From Vespula vulgaris (lineage: Eukaryota > Arthropoda > Insecta > Hymenoptera > Vespidae): DNA of 64,000 bases. The notes beneath the pieces were generated by a model, which was not told where the DNA came from, searched no databases, and saw nothing but the letters and a program-made list of their open reading frames with translations. Below are positions 11,180 through 23,100 of this stretch, piece by piece (position 1 is the stretch's first letter; the number at the start of each line of letters is the position of its first letter). The stretch spans positions 1,028,501-1,092,500 of the forward strand of contig NC_066588.1 of NCBI RefSeq assembly GCF_905475345.1, read 5' to 3'. Position numbers and translations under genes: made by a program.

Positions 11180-12825
11180 GATTGTACATAATTTAAAGAA
11201 ACGATTGGTTAGCGATTAAAAACGTTTTGTTATTAAAGAACTTTAGTAAAAATGGTTTTTAAACGTGGGTGGTACACACACACACACTGCTATCATCACC
11301 ACCACCATCACCACCATCATCATACGAGTGTACTCGACGAGAATCGACCATCGACTGTTCTTATATACTCGCATATACAAATATATATATATACATATAT
11401 ACGTAAACGAGTGTAAGGAAAAAGAAAGAGGGAAAAATAGAAAGGAAAAAAAGAAAAAGAGATATCATAATTAGAGCATTGTAATATGTTTGATATGGAA
11501 AGTATTTATTGGTACATCGTTTGCATATATGATAAATGTGATATAATATTTTGAAGCATTTTTACAATAGATAAATAACAGTTTTAACAGAAAGAAAACA
11601 GATATAAACACGAATAGAGAGAATACCCTGAATATCCTATAATACAAGTACAATTAGTCGTGTATATACATACAATGGCGTGTAATTGCTCTTCACGATG
11701 TCCTATCGTTCGAACTTAATTGGTGTCAGTTAAAAAATTCATCGCTTAGGACGACCATCAAAAGTGTCAGAAGTTTGTTTGTGTTGAACGGTAAAATTCG
11801 TCGAACGACTTTTTCCTTGCGCAAATATTTTTTCATCTATTTCTAATAATGACTTTTCCCTTCGCAACTTTTATACGGTGGTCGTGTTATGGAATGGGAA
11901 AATTAAAATGTAAGGATGAAGAGCATCAGATCGATAAAAAGTACACGATGTGATCTACTTCCTGTCTAAAGAGGTGATTTATGATAAAATAAGCTTTTAA
12001 ATGACATAGTATGTACTTTCCAGAGTACTCTCTCTCTCTCTCTCTCTTTTCCTCTCTCTAGAGAATCGCTCTCCACAATTAAAAAAAAAACTATTAGAAT
12101 ATCGATCTAAATACTAGATACTATTATGAGACTATAAATATGAAAAAAGAGTAATAATTTGATTAAATATTCATTCGATTCTAACGTGTGATTTGAAAAA
12201 TACTTTTTAAGAGTATTAGTTTTTCTTTCTTTCTTTTTTTTTCTTTTTTTCTTTTTTTCTTTGGAATATTTAAGTATATGCAATCATAGTCTTTTTATGT
12301 CTTCTTTTTCGTGATTCAAATTATTCTAATAGCTCTAAGAGTAAATGTAGTAATATAGTAATTACTATAATAATTAGTAAATGGATAATAATAAATATAT
12401 TAATATATATATATATATATGTATATGAAAAATATGTAATTATTTGTTGATACGATTTATGTCTTATCGATAATATTGCGCAACGTATTTTTAATTTTAC
12501 GTTTTTTTAATTCACGATAGTGTCGTCAAAGCATTAATAGATTCATAGCTGAGATGTAAACAACATTTATGTTTACCAAGCTAAGAAATATATTCGACTT
12601 TTGATGAAATCGTCTTTAGTATCGAACCATTCCATGTCACAGGCATGTAATGTATACAGTAAGAATATTTTATTAAGTTTATCCATTAATTACCATTTTA
12701 TAATATAAGTCATTACAAGTCTTATCGCGACCGAATGTCAAAGTGTTTCTGTTACCGACAACGATAAGATTGAAGGAATGTAAAAAAAAAAAAGAAAGAA
12801 AGAAAAAAGGAAAAAAAAAAGAAAA
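11180..12825. other. Intergenic region between divergent receptor and dehydrogenase genes
   Basis: This should hold both promoters. It contains CA/CACCAT simple sequence at 11272-11320, a CT tract at 12029-12050 and several TA tracts. The part at 11690-11900 is less AT-rich than its surroundings and includes an unassigned open stretch (11739-11867, minus). The segment 12460-12780 is non-repetitive but shows no coding frame. Confidence 0.6.
11739..11867 (-). CDS. Unassigned 42-codon open stretch, possible last exon or remnant
   Basis: On the minus strand an AG at 11868-11869 is followed by a frame coding LRREKSLLEIDEKIFAQG and then a polar, basic tail ending GRPKR before TGA at 11739-11741. 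The residue composition looks protein-like and the patch is GC-richer than its surroundings. Against it, the possible acceptor has no pyrimidine tract, no upstream exons were found up to 12825, and other frames here are also open for 36 to 56 codons. I do not recognise the sequence. Confidence 0.22.
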   Translation of the reverse strand: MRREKSLLEIDEKIFAQGKSRSTNFTVQHKQTSDTFDGRPKR

Positions 12826-14198
12826 ATGTGTCTCCTCATTTTTCGCTTAAAATCTTCAACCTGGATAAGTATGGCAGGTGTGCGTCGATTTTCAAAAGTT
12901 GGATTCGTCGGTTTAGGTAATATGGGTGGTCATATGGCAAGAAATATTTTGAAAAAGGTAAGAGAAAGACAATTATAAAAATTATTACGAATACAATGAT
13001 CTGATCGAAGTATTTTTAGGGTTACGAATTAACAGTGTTCGATATTGATAAATCAGCTATGTCTAACTTGGTCGAAGACGGTGCAAAAACTGCTTCGACC
13101 ATTGCAGAAATGGTGAAGGACGTTGACGTACTCATTTCTATGTTACCTTCGAATCAACAAGTTCTAGATTGCTATACCGGTGATAATGGTATATTGAGGT
13201 ATCAACATATTGAAGATAACAATATATTTCTCTTTTATATATATATAAATGCATTATATTGTATATAGAGATTAATGATCTATATTTTTTATAGTTCAGT
13301 AAAAAAAAATATACTCCTGATAGATAGCAGTACGATAGATCCATTCGTGTCGAAGGAAATATCGATAAAGGCTGAAAAAAAAGAAGTCAAATTTATTGAT
13401 AGTCCGGTATCCGGAGGTATAATTTATATTTTTATACAATTGTATAGATATATCGTTTATGTACGTACGATGCGATGTTTTTATGTATATTTTAGGTATA
13501 AACGCAGCGAGAGATGGTACATTGACTTTTATGGTAGGCGGTTCTAATGCAAATTTCGAAGCGGCCAAATCTATATTGGAGGCTATGGGCTCGAGAATAG
13601 TTCATTGCGGTGACGTTGGAATGGGACAGGCAGCAAAATTGTGTAATAATATGCTACTAGCCATTAGTATGATCGGTACAGCCGAAATTTTTAATCTTGG
13701 TCAAAGGTAAAGTGTAAAAGAGAAAAATTTATCATGAGAGTTTTTTCGTTCGCATGTGTTACATATTATTTGACTATTGAATTTTTTTCATTTGGTAGAT
13801 TGGGTCTAAAAGAAAATGTATTGAATGACATAGTGAATTCCAGTTCAGGAAAATGTTGGTCCTCCGAATTGTACAATCCTGTCCCAGGTCTTCTACCTGA
13901 TGTTCCTAGTTCAAAAAATTATGAAGTAAGTGAACGGCTATATATATAATGTTTAATGTGTGAAAAGAATTTCTATATTACCGGTTGGATAATTATACTT
14001 GATATTTTACTTTAGGGCGGTTTTAGTACATTGCTTATGACAAAGGATTTAAGCTTGGCGCAATCTGCCGCAATTAGGACAGACGCATTAATTCCTTTGG
14101 GCTCTTTGGCTTATCAACTTTATAAGATGCTTAATAGTCATGGTCTATCGCAAAAAGATTTTAGCATTATATATCAATTCATAAGAGGTAAATGTTAA
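12826..14198 (+). CDS. HIBADH: 3-hydroxyisobutyrate dehydrogenase, mitochondrial
   Basis: Six exons, 12826-12957, 13020-13198, 13295-13416, 13496-13706, 13799-13925 and 14016-14198, give 317 residues. The enzyme oxidises 3-hydroxyisobutyrate to methylmalonate semialdehyde with NAD+ in valine breakdown in mitochondria. The Rossmann motif GFVGLGNMGGHMARN lies at residues 26-40. The substrate-binding SPVSGG is at 140-145, and GQAAKLCNN contains the catalytic lysine at 192. I chose the ATG at 12826 over the in-frame ATG at 12871. The extra residues (MCLLIFRLKSSTWIS) have basic and hydroxylated residues but no acidic ones, as expected of a mitochondrial presequence. The end DFSIIYQFIRGKC matches the short C-terminus of the family; an additional terminal exon spliced at 14186 (AG before GTAAAT) is possible but unnecessary. 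Confidence 0.94.
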
Positions 14199-15281
14199 AG
14201 TTAGTACATTTTACATTTATATATCTTCATTTCCTTTGCCATTAGTGCTTCGCTGCGATGAAATAATATTATATCAATTATATTGATAACGATAAAATAT
14301 CAGCAAACAGATAGTTGAAATAAAGAACGTTTGAATTTCCCGCCAATACCTTTTCACTGCATTTTCGTACCAAGAAACTTCAGATTCTTGTCTATCAAAA
14401 AAAATCATAGGTTAGAAATAAATTTAAAAGAAGATACTTTCTACGATCTAACACTTCTTATTATCCAATTAAATCTATTACGAATTCTTCCATCGTTTAT
14501 TTCTTCCTTTAAAAATATATCTCGAAGTAATATCATTATTCGACGTTGATAATCCATCGGACGTTTCAGGAAACAAGATTTAAAACAAAAATGCCGGCTT
14601 TACAAAGAAGAACAACTATGATGTCGACTAACGTAGTAGAATACTACCGCCATCTACGTATTAAGCGATCTCGAATAACGCGAATAAATGAAAGAAAAAT
14701 TACCAAGAAATTGAATCTTCTACAAACGAACGTTCCAAAGAATTACGAGATATATAAATATTACTTTCGTATTAAAAATAAATACGTAGCGATTTCTGCA
14801 TTACCGACCGATACCTTGTATACAATTCATCCGAAACTGATTCTCTCTCTCTCTAACTTTTTCTTTCTATTCGGAAAAGGAAAAAGAAGAAGAAGGAAAA
14901 AAAAAGATAACGACTGCAGCGACATCCGGCTTATTAAAGAACCAGGTCTCTATCATCGGACGGTCGTTGTTGAATTGACCAACGTGGTACCTCCACCATT
15001 TCTGTCACTCGTCGAGAGTTTTTGCTCGCGGCAGGAGCACAGAGGAGAAGTTCGAAGATATACGAATAATAAAATTAGAGACGATCGAGTAATCGAGAGG
15101 GCGCAGTGCGGTTCAATGCTGCCTGGTGTCGGCGTGGCTCCTGCATTTTCCGCCGTCCGAACGTCGTTGCCTGTGTAATAGTTTATTTCAATCGTTACGT
15201 CTCGTCGTGCTTATCAACGAGGGAAGGAGGAACGTCATTATCATTATTATCATTATCATTATTATTATTAATATTATTATT

Positions 15282-15317
<36 letters not shown>

Positions 15318-15687
15318 TACTTCAAATTCTTTGCACGGATCGAAGAAAATTCGAGTGGGCCTTGCGTGAACACGGTTTCGGTGCGCGAAAAAGTAAAAAA
15401 AGAAAAAAAAAACGTGCGACGAGTGAAACCTACGAATGCATCTTTGACGCTCAGTCATCGATAAATCCGAGTGCTTGTTGTGCCTTTTCTGTGCCTTCTT
15501 GGCACGTGTCCCCCCTTCTCTCCTTCCCTTCTCTTACGTCTCTGTCTTTTTCTATTTCTTTCTCTCTCTCTCTTTCCCTCTCTCTCTTTCTCTCTTTCTC
15601 TCTCATCTATCTATCTCTTTCTCTCCTCGTCGATCCGACTGAGATAAAACGTCGAACGAGGAGACACCTAATTATTTATAATTCCTT

Positions 15688-15720
<33 letters not shown>

Positions 15721-15921
15721 TATCAATCTTTACCTTCGTTAGCTCGATCGAACTATATCCCATTTTCTTTTTTTGTTTATTTTTTTTTTTGGTGCGTTCC
15801 TTCGTTCCTTCGTTCGTTCATTCGTCCGTTTGTTTGTTTGTTTGTTTGTTTCTTTCTTTCTTTCTTTTTAAATCATAATCTTCTCAATTTCCACTGGACG
15901 AAAAGACAGGAAGGAAAGAAG
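14199..15921. other. Downstream of HIBADH and upstream of the Lasp start codon
   Basis: The region includes the HIBADH 3' UTR, then relatively complex sequence at 14550-15170 and simple repeats (ATT/TTA at 15236-15321, CT tracts at 15536-15605 and 15683-15722). It probably contains the Lasp promoter and 5' UTR. A 210-codon open frame at 14546-15178 has low-complexity stretches and no recognisable domain, so I do not call it a gene. Confidence 0.55.
15451..15456 (+). promoter_or_regulatory. Possible initiator element for Lasp
   Basis: TCAGTC fits the arthropod initiator consensus TCAKTY. It sits in non-repetitive sequence about 470 bases before the Lasp ATG. No downstream promoter element is seen at +28. 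The word is short, so the call is weak. Confidence 0.2.
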
Positions 15922-16137
15922 ATGAGCAAGACGTGCGCTCGTTGTGAGAAAACGGTTTATCCGATCGAGGAGCTCAAGTGTCTCGATAAGGTACGTCAAG
16001 ATATTTTTTTTTACTTTTCTTTTCTTTTCTTCTTTCCGAACGATGTTCTCCTAAACGAACTTCGTTTTGATCAAATGAAAAATAATGGTTCCTTCTTTCC
16101 TTCCTTCCTTCCTTCCTTCCTTCTTTCTTTCTTTCTT

Positions 16138-16176
<39 letters not shown>

Positions 16177-16699
16177 CTTCCTTCGTCTCGCCTTTCTCTC
16201 TACCTTCTTTCCTCTCCTTTCTCTCGATCGTTCCGTCTCACTCCCTCTCACTTTATTGCTCTCGGTTTCGTGAGTCTCTCGAGAGCGCGCGCGGCGACTT
16301 GAGAATTCATTTCGCGACGTATCGCAAGGACGTGCGTTGTTCTCGATTTTCTTTCTTTTTCTCTTTCTCTTTTTCTCTCTTTCTCTTTTCTTTTTTTTTC
16401 GAGAGAGAGAGAGAGAGAGAAAGTGAAGAAGGGTTGATGAGTGGGGGTGATTAGTTGGTCGGTTCGTTGGTTGTTCGTTTGGTTAGGAATTAAAGAAAAT
16501 AAAAGAGCATTAGACAATTTGTAAAGTTTCATTTTTTTTTCAAAAGGAAAACGTGGTATCACGAAGTAATTTTCTTCGTCATCTATCTACATACTGTGTG
16601 TACTTATGTGGATATATGTACGACGTACGTGTTTCTATCTGTGATGTCCTCCTTGCTATTATTTATCGTAAAGATTTTGTTTAAATGTATATTTTTTTC

Positions 16700-16751
<52 letters not shown>

Positions 16752-17075
16752 TTAATTTTTAATTATATACGTACTAAGTGAAGTTTTTAATTTTGTATAT
16801 TATTATAATTGTGATATTATATATTGTCGCTATTTATCGTAGATCTTTATCTCGAGAAAGAAGTGCGCTCGGTTTTTTAATGATGGCGTCAGCGCGGCAA
16901 CAAAATCAAATTTCAACTTGCTTAACTTTTTTAACTTGCTTAATTACACACACATGTATTACGCGCACGTTTACATAGGCGTCATGCAATTCGATAATAT
17001 TTACGATTAATTGATTCAAAATTAATGATACAATGTATATCAAAATTAATCAAACAGATTATTTTACAAGATAAA

Positions 17076-17123
<48 letters not shown>

Positions 17124-20100
17124 TTTAATAATTATATAAGTTTTAAACAACTTTTTAACTCTTCGTTTTCTTCGATATTCTTAAATGTGTTTACAAGAAT
17201 CTTACGTAATAAAATCCATTTCGTTTTTAGATTTGTTTTTTCTTTTTCTTTTCGTCTTTTTTTTTCTTTGTTTTTTCATCATCGTTCCTCTCTTCTTCAC
17301 TGAAAGATAACGCAGAGAGATAAGCAAAGTCAAGAGTCAACCAAGTTGCTGCTAGGTCGATAATTTTCTTTTCTTTTCTTTTTCTTTTTTTTTGCTTTAT
17401 TTTTCTTTTAATTTAAACAATTGTTTTTTCTTTTTTATTTATTTATTTTTTTAACGCGTTGGCACAAGAAAATCTATCGTGTGCGACGGATCATGAATCG
17501 TTGTTTGATCCTTACAGAATCGCAGAGTTTCGATTACCATTGAAATTCGATCGTACGTTGACGTAAATCGTACGTCTTTCACCGGATGTCTTCGATACCG
17601 TATTGCCAGTGAATGGCATTAGAACTAACCGGAATTTTTCTGTTTTTTATTTTCTTTTTTTTTCTTTCCTTCGTTTTCTTTTCTTCTCTTCTTTCTTAGC
17701 AAGATAATCATTAGTCAGTAATTATTTCTTACCGTTAATTATAATTACATACATATAATATATAATTATATATTTTATATTATCTTATTAATATATATAT
17801 ATATAAAATAATAATTAAATTATATATTACAGTATATTTAATATTAATATAAATTATTGATACAATATAATAACAATTAACTACGTTAAAGTTTAATATT
17901 ACACAATGCTAATAATGATATTTATCGAAAATTAATTTTCTAAATTTTCATACCGTTTGTATCTTAAGTTCTTATTTGTAGGCGATTGAATCCATTCAAT
18001 TTAGAAAATTCTAATGAAAAATATTCTTTTTTAAATAAAAAACGAAACAAGCAAGAAGCAAATAAAATTCGATTTAAAAAGAAATTTTTTATGTTTATAT
18101 ATATGTACGCGATATTCGGAATACAAAAGTGTATCGTTTGAAAACGTTCCAATTTTATTCTTAGTCGTCGATTGATTTATCAATTTGATAGTGTGCAACC
18201 CGCATATAGAGGAAAGAAACGGTATTCTAATTAATTTACGTCCCTCCATTAATAGTTGAAACTATTACTCGTTTAATCATCCATGTCTCTCTCTCTCTCT
18301 TTCTGTCTCTCTCTTTATCTGTCTATCTATATATATCTTTCTTTATTTTCAAAGACCTCGAAACTACCGTTGTGTCCGTTCGACGGACTATGCGAGTCAT
18401 TCCGCGATATAGAAAGTTGGTCCGTTCTATTATATCTCACAAATCTCACGAAAAACTAATTTCTTACCACTTCCTCGAGGAAAATATCAAAGAAATACAT
18501 TTTTATCTTCGAATTAATTATAATTATAAATTAGACTGGGAGAAGCACGATAAGATATATTCAACCATGCTATTTTTAGAAAGGGATGAACATTCATTCA
18601 CGCGTGTGGAGTCAACGATAACGAAAGCGCCATTTACTTCGAATTTTCCCGCGAAAATAAATGAAAATACGAAAATCGTATTTTTTGGAGTCGAAATGAT
18701 AGGATTATCGTGAGTTGAAGAATACGGAGTTAAAAATCGTAATTCGTTTTTATTCTCCAGTAAATTTTAAATAAAAACGTACAAAACCGACAAGAGAATC
18801 GTCATTTTTGAAAAGGGATGAACACGTGCATATGCGTTCGACGACCAAGGCGCCATCTACTTCGAGTAACACGTGAAAATGTGTAAATAAATGTACCTAA
18901 ATCGCGTGTGTGAAATATAAACGACATTTATTCGCGAGTAAATACTGTTGAAGATTGTTTTAAAAATGTCTGTATATAATTTAACAATAACGGTACAAAT
19001 GGTATACCGTTCGAATGACTTGTGAATTTAAACGAGAACTCGAACGCGATTCGTCATTCGATTTAATACACTATTTAACTGACGCGCCATCTTGTCGACG
19101 TTAAATGTGATTATCGGAGCGTTAAAAAGATCTCTTTGTAACGAGTAATAAAAGAAGGGAAGGAGAAATTAGAGATATAGAAAAAGGAAAGGAATAAGTT
19201 TTTTATTTTCTTTTTTATCCCGTGGGTGTGTGCGTGTATTTTTTGTTTTGTTTTTATTCTTGTTCCTTTGTTTTCTTTCTTTTCTTTTCTTTTCTTTTCC
19301 TTTTTTTTTTCAAAGACAGCAAATTTGAAATTTGCAAACAGTATCTACTATTAGCAAACGAACGATCTTGAATAGGTACGAATTGGCACGAGTTACCACC
19401 GACCGGGGCTTGTGTTGTTGCGTGGGTTTGGCATACGATTACAACAGGTGGGAGTTGATCCCAACCTGTTGCTTGCTCTCCTCTAACACGAAGAGAATCT
19501 CCGATCCGAGACATTTTATTATTCTCATTGTCCTCTTCTTATGGTTAGCACGATTTTATTTATTTATTTATGTTTTCTTTTCTTTTCTTTTCTTTTCTTT
19601 TTATTCCTCCTCTCTTCGACAAGTTATTCGTATATAAAAATTAAATTTCGCGACAGATTGTAAGACAGATCGTATTTTCTAATTTACTGTTATTAAATTT
19701 GTTGTTTTCTCGAAAAAGAAACAAAATGAAGCGTTATAATGCGGCAATTAATTTGACAGGATTTTTCCTTTTATGACAACATTTTTATTTTATTTTATTT
19801 TTTTATTTTTTAATCTCGATAGGTTTAAGATATTGAAATCAAAGTTCGCACCAAATTGCAGGTTAGAGATCGTATTTACTAATCAATGAAACTTGTTATC
19901 TTGAAGAATCAACATAAAGAAACACTAAAATATGCTAATTAATACGACACGATCTTTAGTTTCGAGAGAACATTTCTATTCTTAAAAACACGTTTGCCAA
20001 TCGATACGTGACACTTTAACGTAATAAATCGTTAGAGGAAAGAATCTACACAAAGATTTCTAATTTTCACTGGTCAATTTTCTCTTTCTTTCCTTACCCC

Positions 20101-23100
20101 TCGCCTCTCTCTCTCTCTCTCTCTCTCTCCCGTTGTTAAATACTTGTTAAATTCCTCTGGTTTCGACAATAATTACATACAACGACCGTTGTTTCGTAAC
20201 AACGGTCCAAGTCTCGTGAGAAGATCTCTCTCATGAGTAAATAAATGGCAGGAAGCTCGTCTACTCCTGAAAGTTCTTTAATTAACATCTTTCAACTTAG
20301 ACTTAGACTTAGACGTAGTCTAAGTACGTACATACTTACTTATTACTTATTACTTACTTACTTACTATGTGCTATGTACGAGCAAGATTGCGATGTATTG
20401 CAAAAAAAATTTTTTCTGATTTTTTATTTTATTTTATTTCTCTCCCTCTCTCTCTCTCTCTCTTTTTGTATGTTCCGTTTTTGCGACAAAAATGGTCAGA
20501 CCACATTTTCGTGGTCGGAGAAGGATGTCCGGTGAGAATCATCGAGCTTAGTCATCCTTTCGTTCAGAAATAATCATCGGACCGGAGAAAACGACGTCAT
20601 TATAATTTTAAATCACTACCTAGATCGAGATTTTTCTTCGTGGAAATTCTAAACGATTTTCCTTGCATGTTAAAAGACGGAGAAAGAACGAGAGAGAAAG
20701 AGAAAGAGAAAGAGAAAGACGTTCTCGACCTTCTAATAGCAATTAACAACTTGAAGGTTGAAAGTCGATCCATGACCTTGAATAAAAAGAGACAGATAGA
20801 TGCAAGTGGATAGCTTTAAATCAATTCTTATCTCGATCTCTCGATTCTACTTTATGACGTTTATGACATTTATCTCGTAACATTTAATGATCGATCTATA
20901 GTTTCTTTTCTTTCCTTTTTTTATCTTTTTTTTTTTCTTCTTACGCTCCTTTTAAGCAATGTTCTCACACACGGGACAAATTATCATCCAAGTTGTTTGA
21001 CAATGAGAGTCCGAGTTTAACCAGAATAGTACGTTCTACTTTCTGTTTCAGATATGGCATAAGCAGTGCTTCAAGTGTCAGGGCTGCGGTATGACCTTGA
21101 ATATGCGAACTTACAAAGGCTTCAACAAACAGCCATACTGCGAGGCGTAAGTTAATTCATACTTAATTCTAATTTTTTTTAGATTCTATGAATAAAACTA
21201 CAAGTATAGTTGGAATTTTTATAAGTCCGTTTAAAACCTTTCCATAAGGAAATATATATATATATATTTTATTAATATATATAACAATCGAATACGCATT
21301 TTCTTTGATAAAACATATCTTTGATAATTTAATCAGGCGACCTACGTAATCTCTTATCTCTTTGTAACGTAATTACTAACGACGAAATTCGTAAAACACG
21401 ATTTAGATTTTATATTATTTATATCTTTATATGAATAATCGAAGTTTAAGGAAATGGTGGAGGAAAGTTTCTAAGTGATTTTAATATCCTTTAAGATCGT
21501 TTAATTTTATAGCTGGTTTTACAATTTGAAACAAGAAACGAAAGTTAGCCCAGGTGGTCTCGACAAATAGTTATTGATTCTCAAGAATCCTTTAGGAACT
21601 TTTAGCTCATCCTTCATAAAAATTATTGTTAATTAATGAAATAATAAATAAAATAAAATAAAATAAAATAAAATAAAATAATGAATTGTTTTTTTTCTCG
21701 CGCAATCGCGTTTGGAGATATGATTCCTAACGATTTGTAAGCATCGAGTAGAAAGAAAGATGGCGTCGAGGGCAGAACGAAATTGACTTCGCGTTAGGGT
21801 TAATTTCGTGCGCTCGACGAAAATTAATCGGCTCCGTTAAGCGTGTATAAGCTGAACGGACGGGAGCTCCGAGGGGAGAGCCGTAAAGTCTCATAGCGCT
21901 CTCCTGTGATAAGCTCCCAACACATGCTGTTTTTATCTTCACTCATGCTCGTTCGCTCGCTCTAAAAATGGCTTCTTCTTCGGAGATACGCGAATGTACC
22001 AGCTATATATAGAATCCTGAAGAGAAGAAGAAGCTACCCAAAGTGGATAACGTGTCTAAATTAATCATCTAAAAAAAAATTATATTTCTTTTCCTTTTCG
22101 TTTTTTTTTTTTTTACAAAAAGATATATATATATATATATATATATATACACGTATACATAAAAGATCAAAAACATTATCTATCAAGATCTATTTTTGAT
22201 TCTCTTAAAAAAAAATATTTAATCGCATTTGATTCATCATGCATCAATTTTATGTCATTGATTACAACGAATGATAAGAGATTACGTTGGTTAATACAAA
22301 CCGAGTCAAATGTTCTTAGATGATTCGAAAAATGAAGTATTCTTTTTCGAGACTTTAGGCTTGCAATTAATAACCTTGTAATTTCACGATCTGGAAAAAA
22401 GAAGAATCGAAAAGAAAATATCATAGTTAGCATGAAACGTCTCGAAAGAAGACTATTTGATTTTTTAGGATTTATTTTACATAATAGCAACTTTTGTCTG
22501 ATTCTTGATTTTTCTAATCGACAGTTTTTGAAGCTCGTTGCTACAATAAAAAAAATATTATAGTATGTACGTATTATAACGTGCTCGAATGGAGTGGTAA
22601 TAATAATGTCGGCCATCTCTACTCGCGTCTATTGGATTTCGTTTGCTGGAACGATCCACGGTAATTTGATTATTCGTCGGTACGACAATTAGAGTGGCTT
22701 CTTGTTGTGGCTTCTCCTTCATATTCTCCTCTTTCTCCTCTTCCTCCTTCTGCTCATCTTCATTTTCTTCTTTTCTTTCTTCTTCTTCTGCTTCTTTTGC
22801 TGTAACTCGGTCTCTCTTAAAACTCGATGCAAGATGCATCTTTCGTTGGATGATTCGACGACAATATTTCCACTGTATACGCGGTGCGATGATGAAATCT
22901 TCCTGCTCTCTGCAAATTCGAAGCTATCTCTCTCTCTCTCTTGCTCTCTTCCTTCCTCTCAACGTCCTCCTTTATCATACATAATTCCCTTCGTAACGAT
23001 GAGTTATACGGTTGAATTAACATCGCAAGTTACTCGATAAGTACGACAAGTACGATGATAGAGAAAAGATCTATGAAAATGAAGATTACGGTAAAACCAA

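Larger units (their letters stand above)
15991..21051 (+). other. Lasp intron 1
   Basis: A 5.1-kb intron made largely of polypyrimidine and microsatellite sequence. Less repetitive patches lie at 17460-17640 and 18360-19130, the latter with two related segments (18585-18660 and 18812-18882) and GCGCCATCT words. No coding exon was recognised. Confidence 0.75.

Noticed and set aside
14546..15178. 210-codon open frame upstream of Lasp
   Set aside because: It contains a stretch of lysine/arginine and phenylalanine from simple sequence, no recognisable domain, and lies where the Lasp 5' region is expected. Conservation would be needed to revive it.
21727..21942. 71-codon minus-strand frame in Lasp intron 2
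   Set aside because: It lies in a GC-richer island where open frames are expected by chance; no family recognised.
22558..23040. Overlapping frames rich in Glu/Lys or Ser/Phe
   Set aside because: They come from a CTT/TCC-rich tract and have no splice or domain support.
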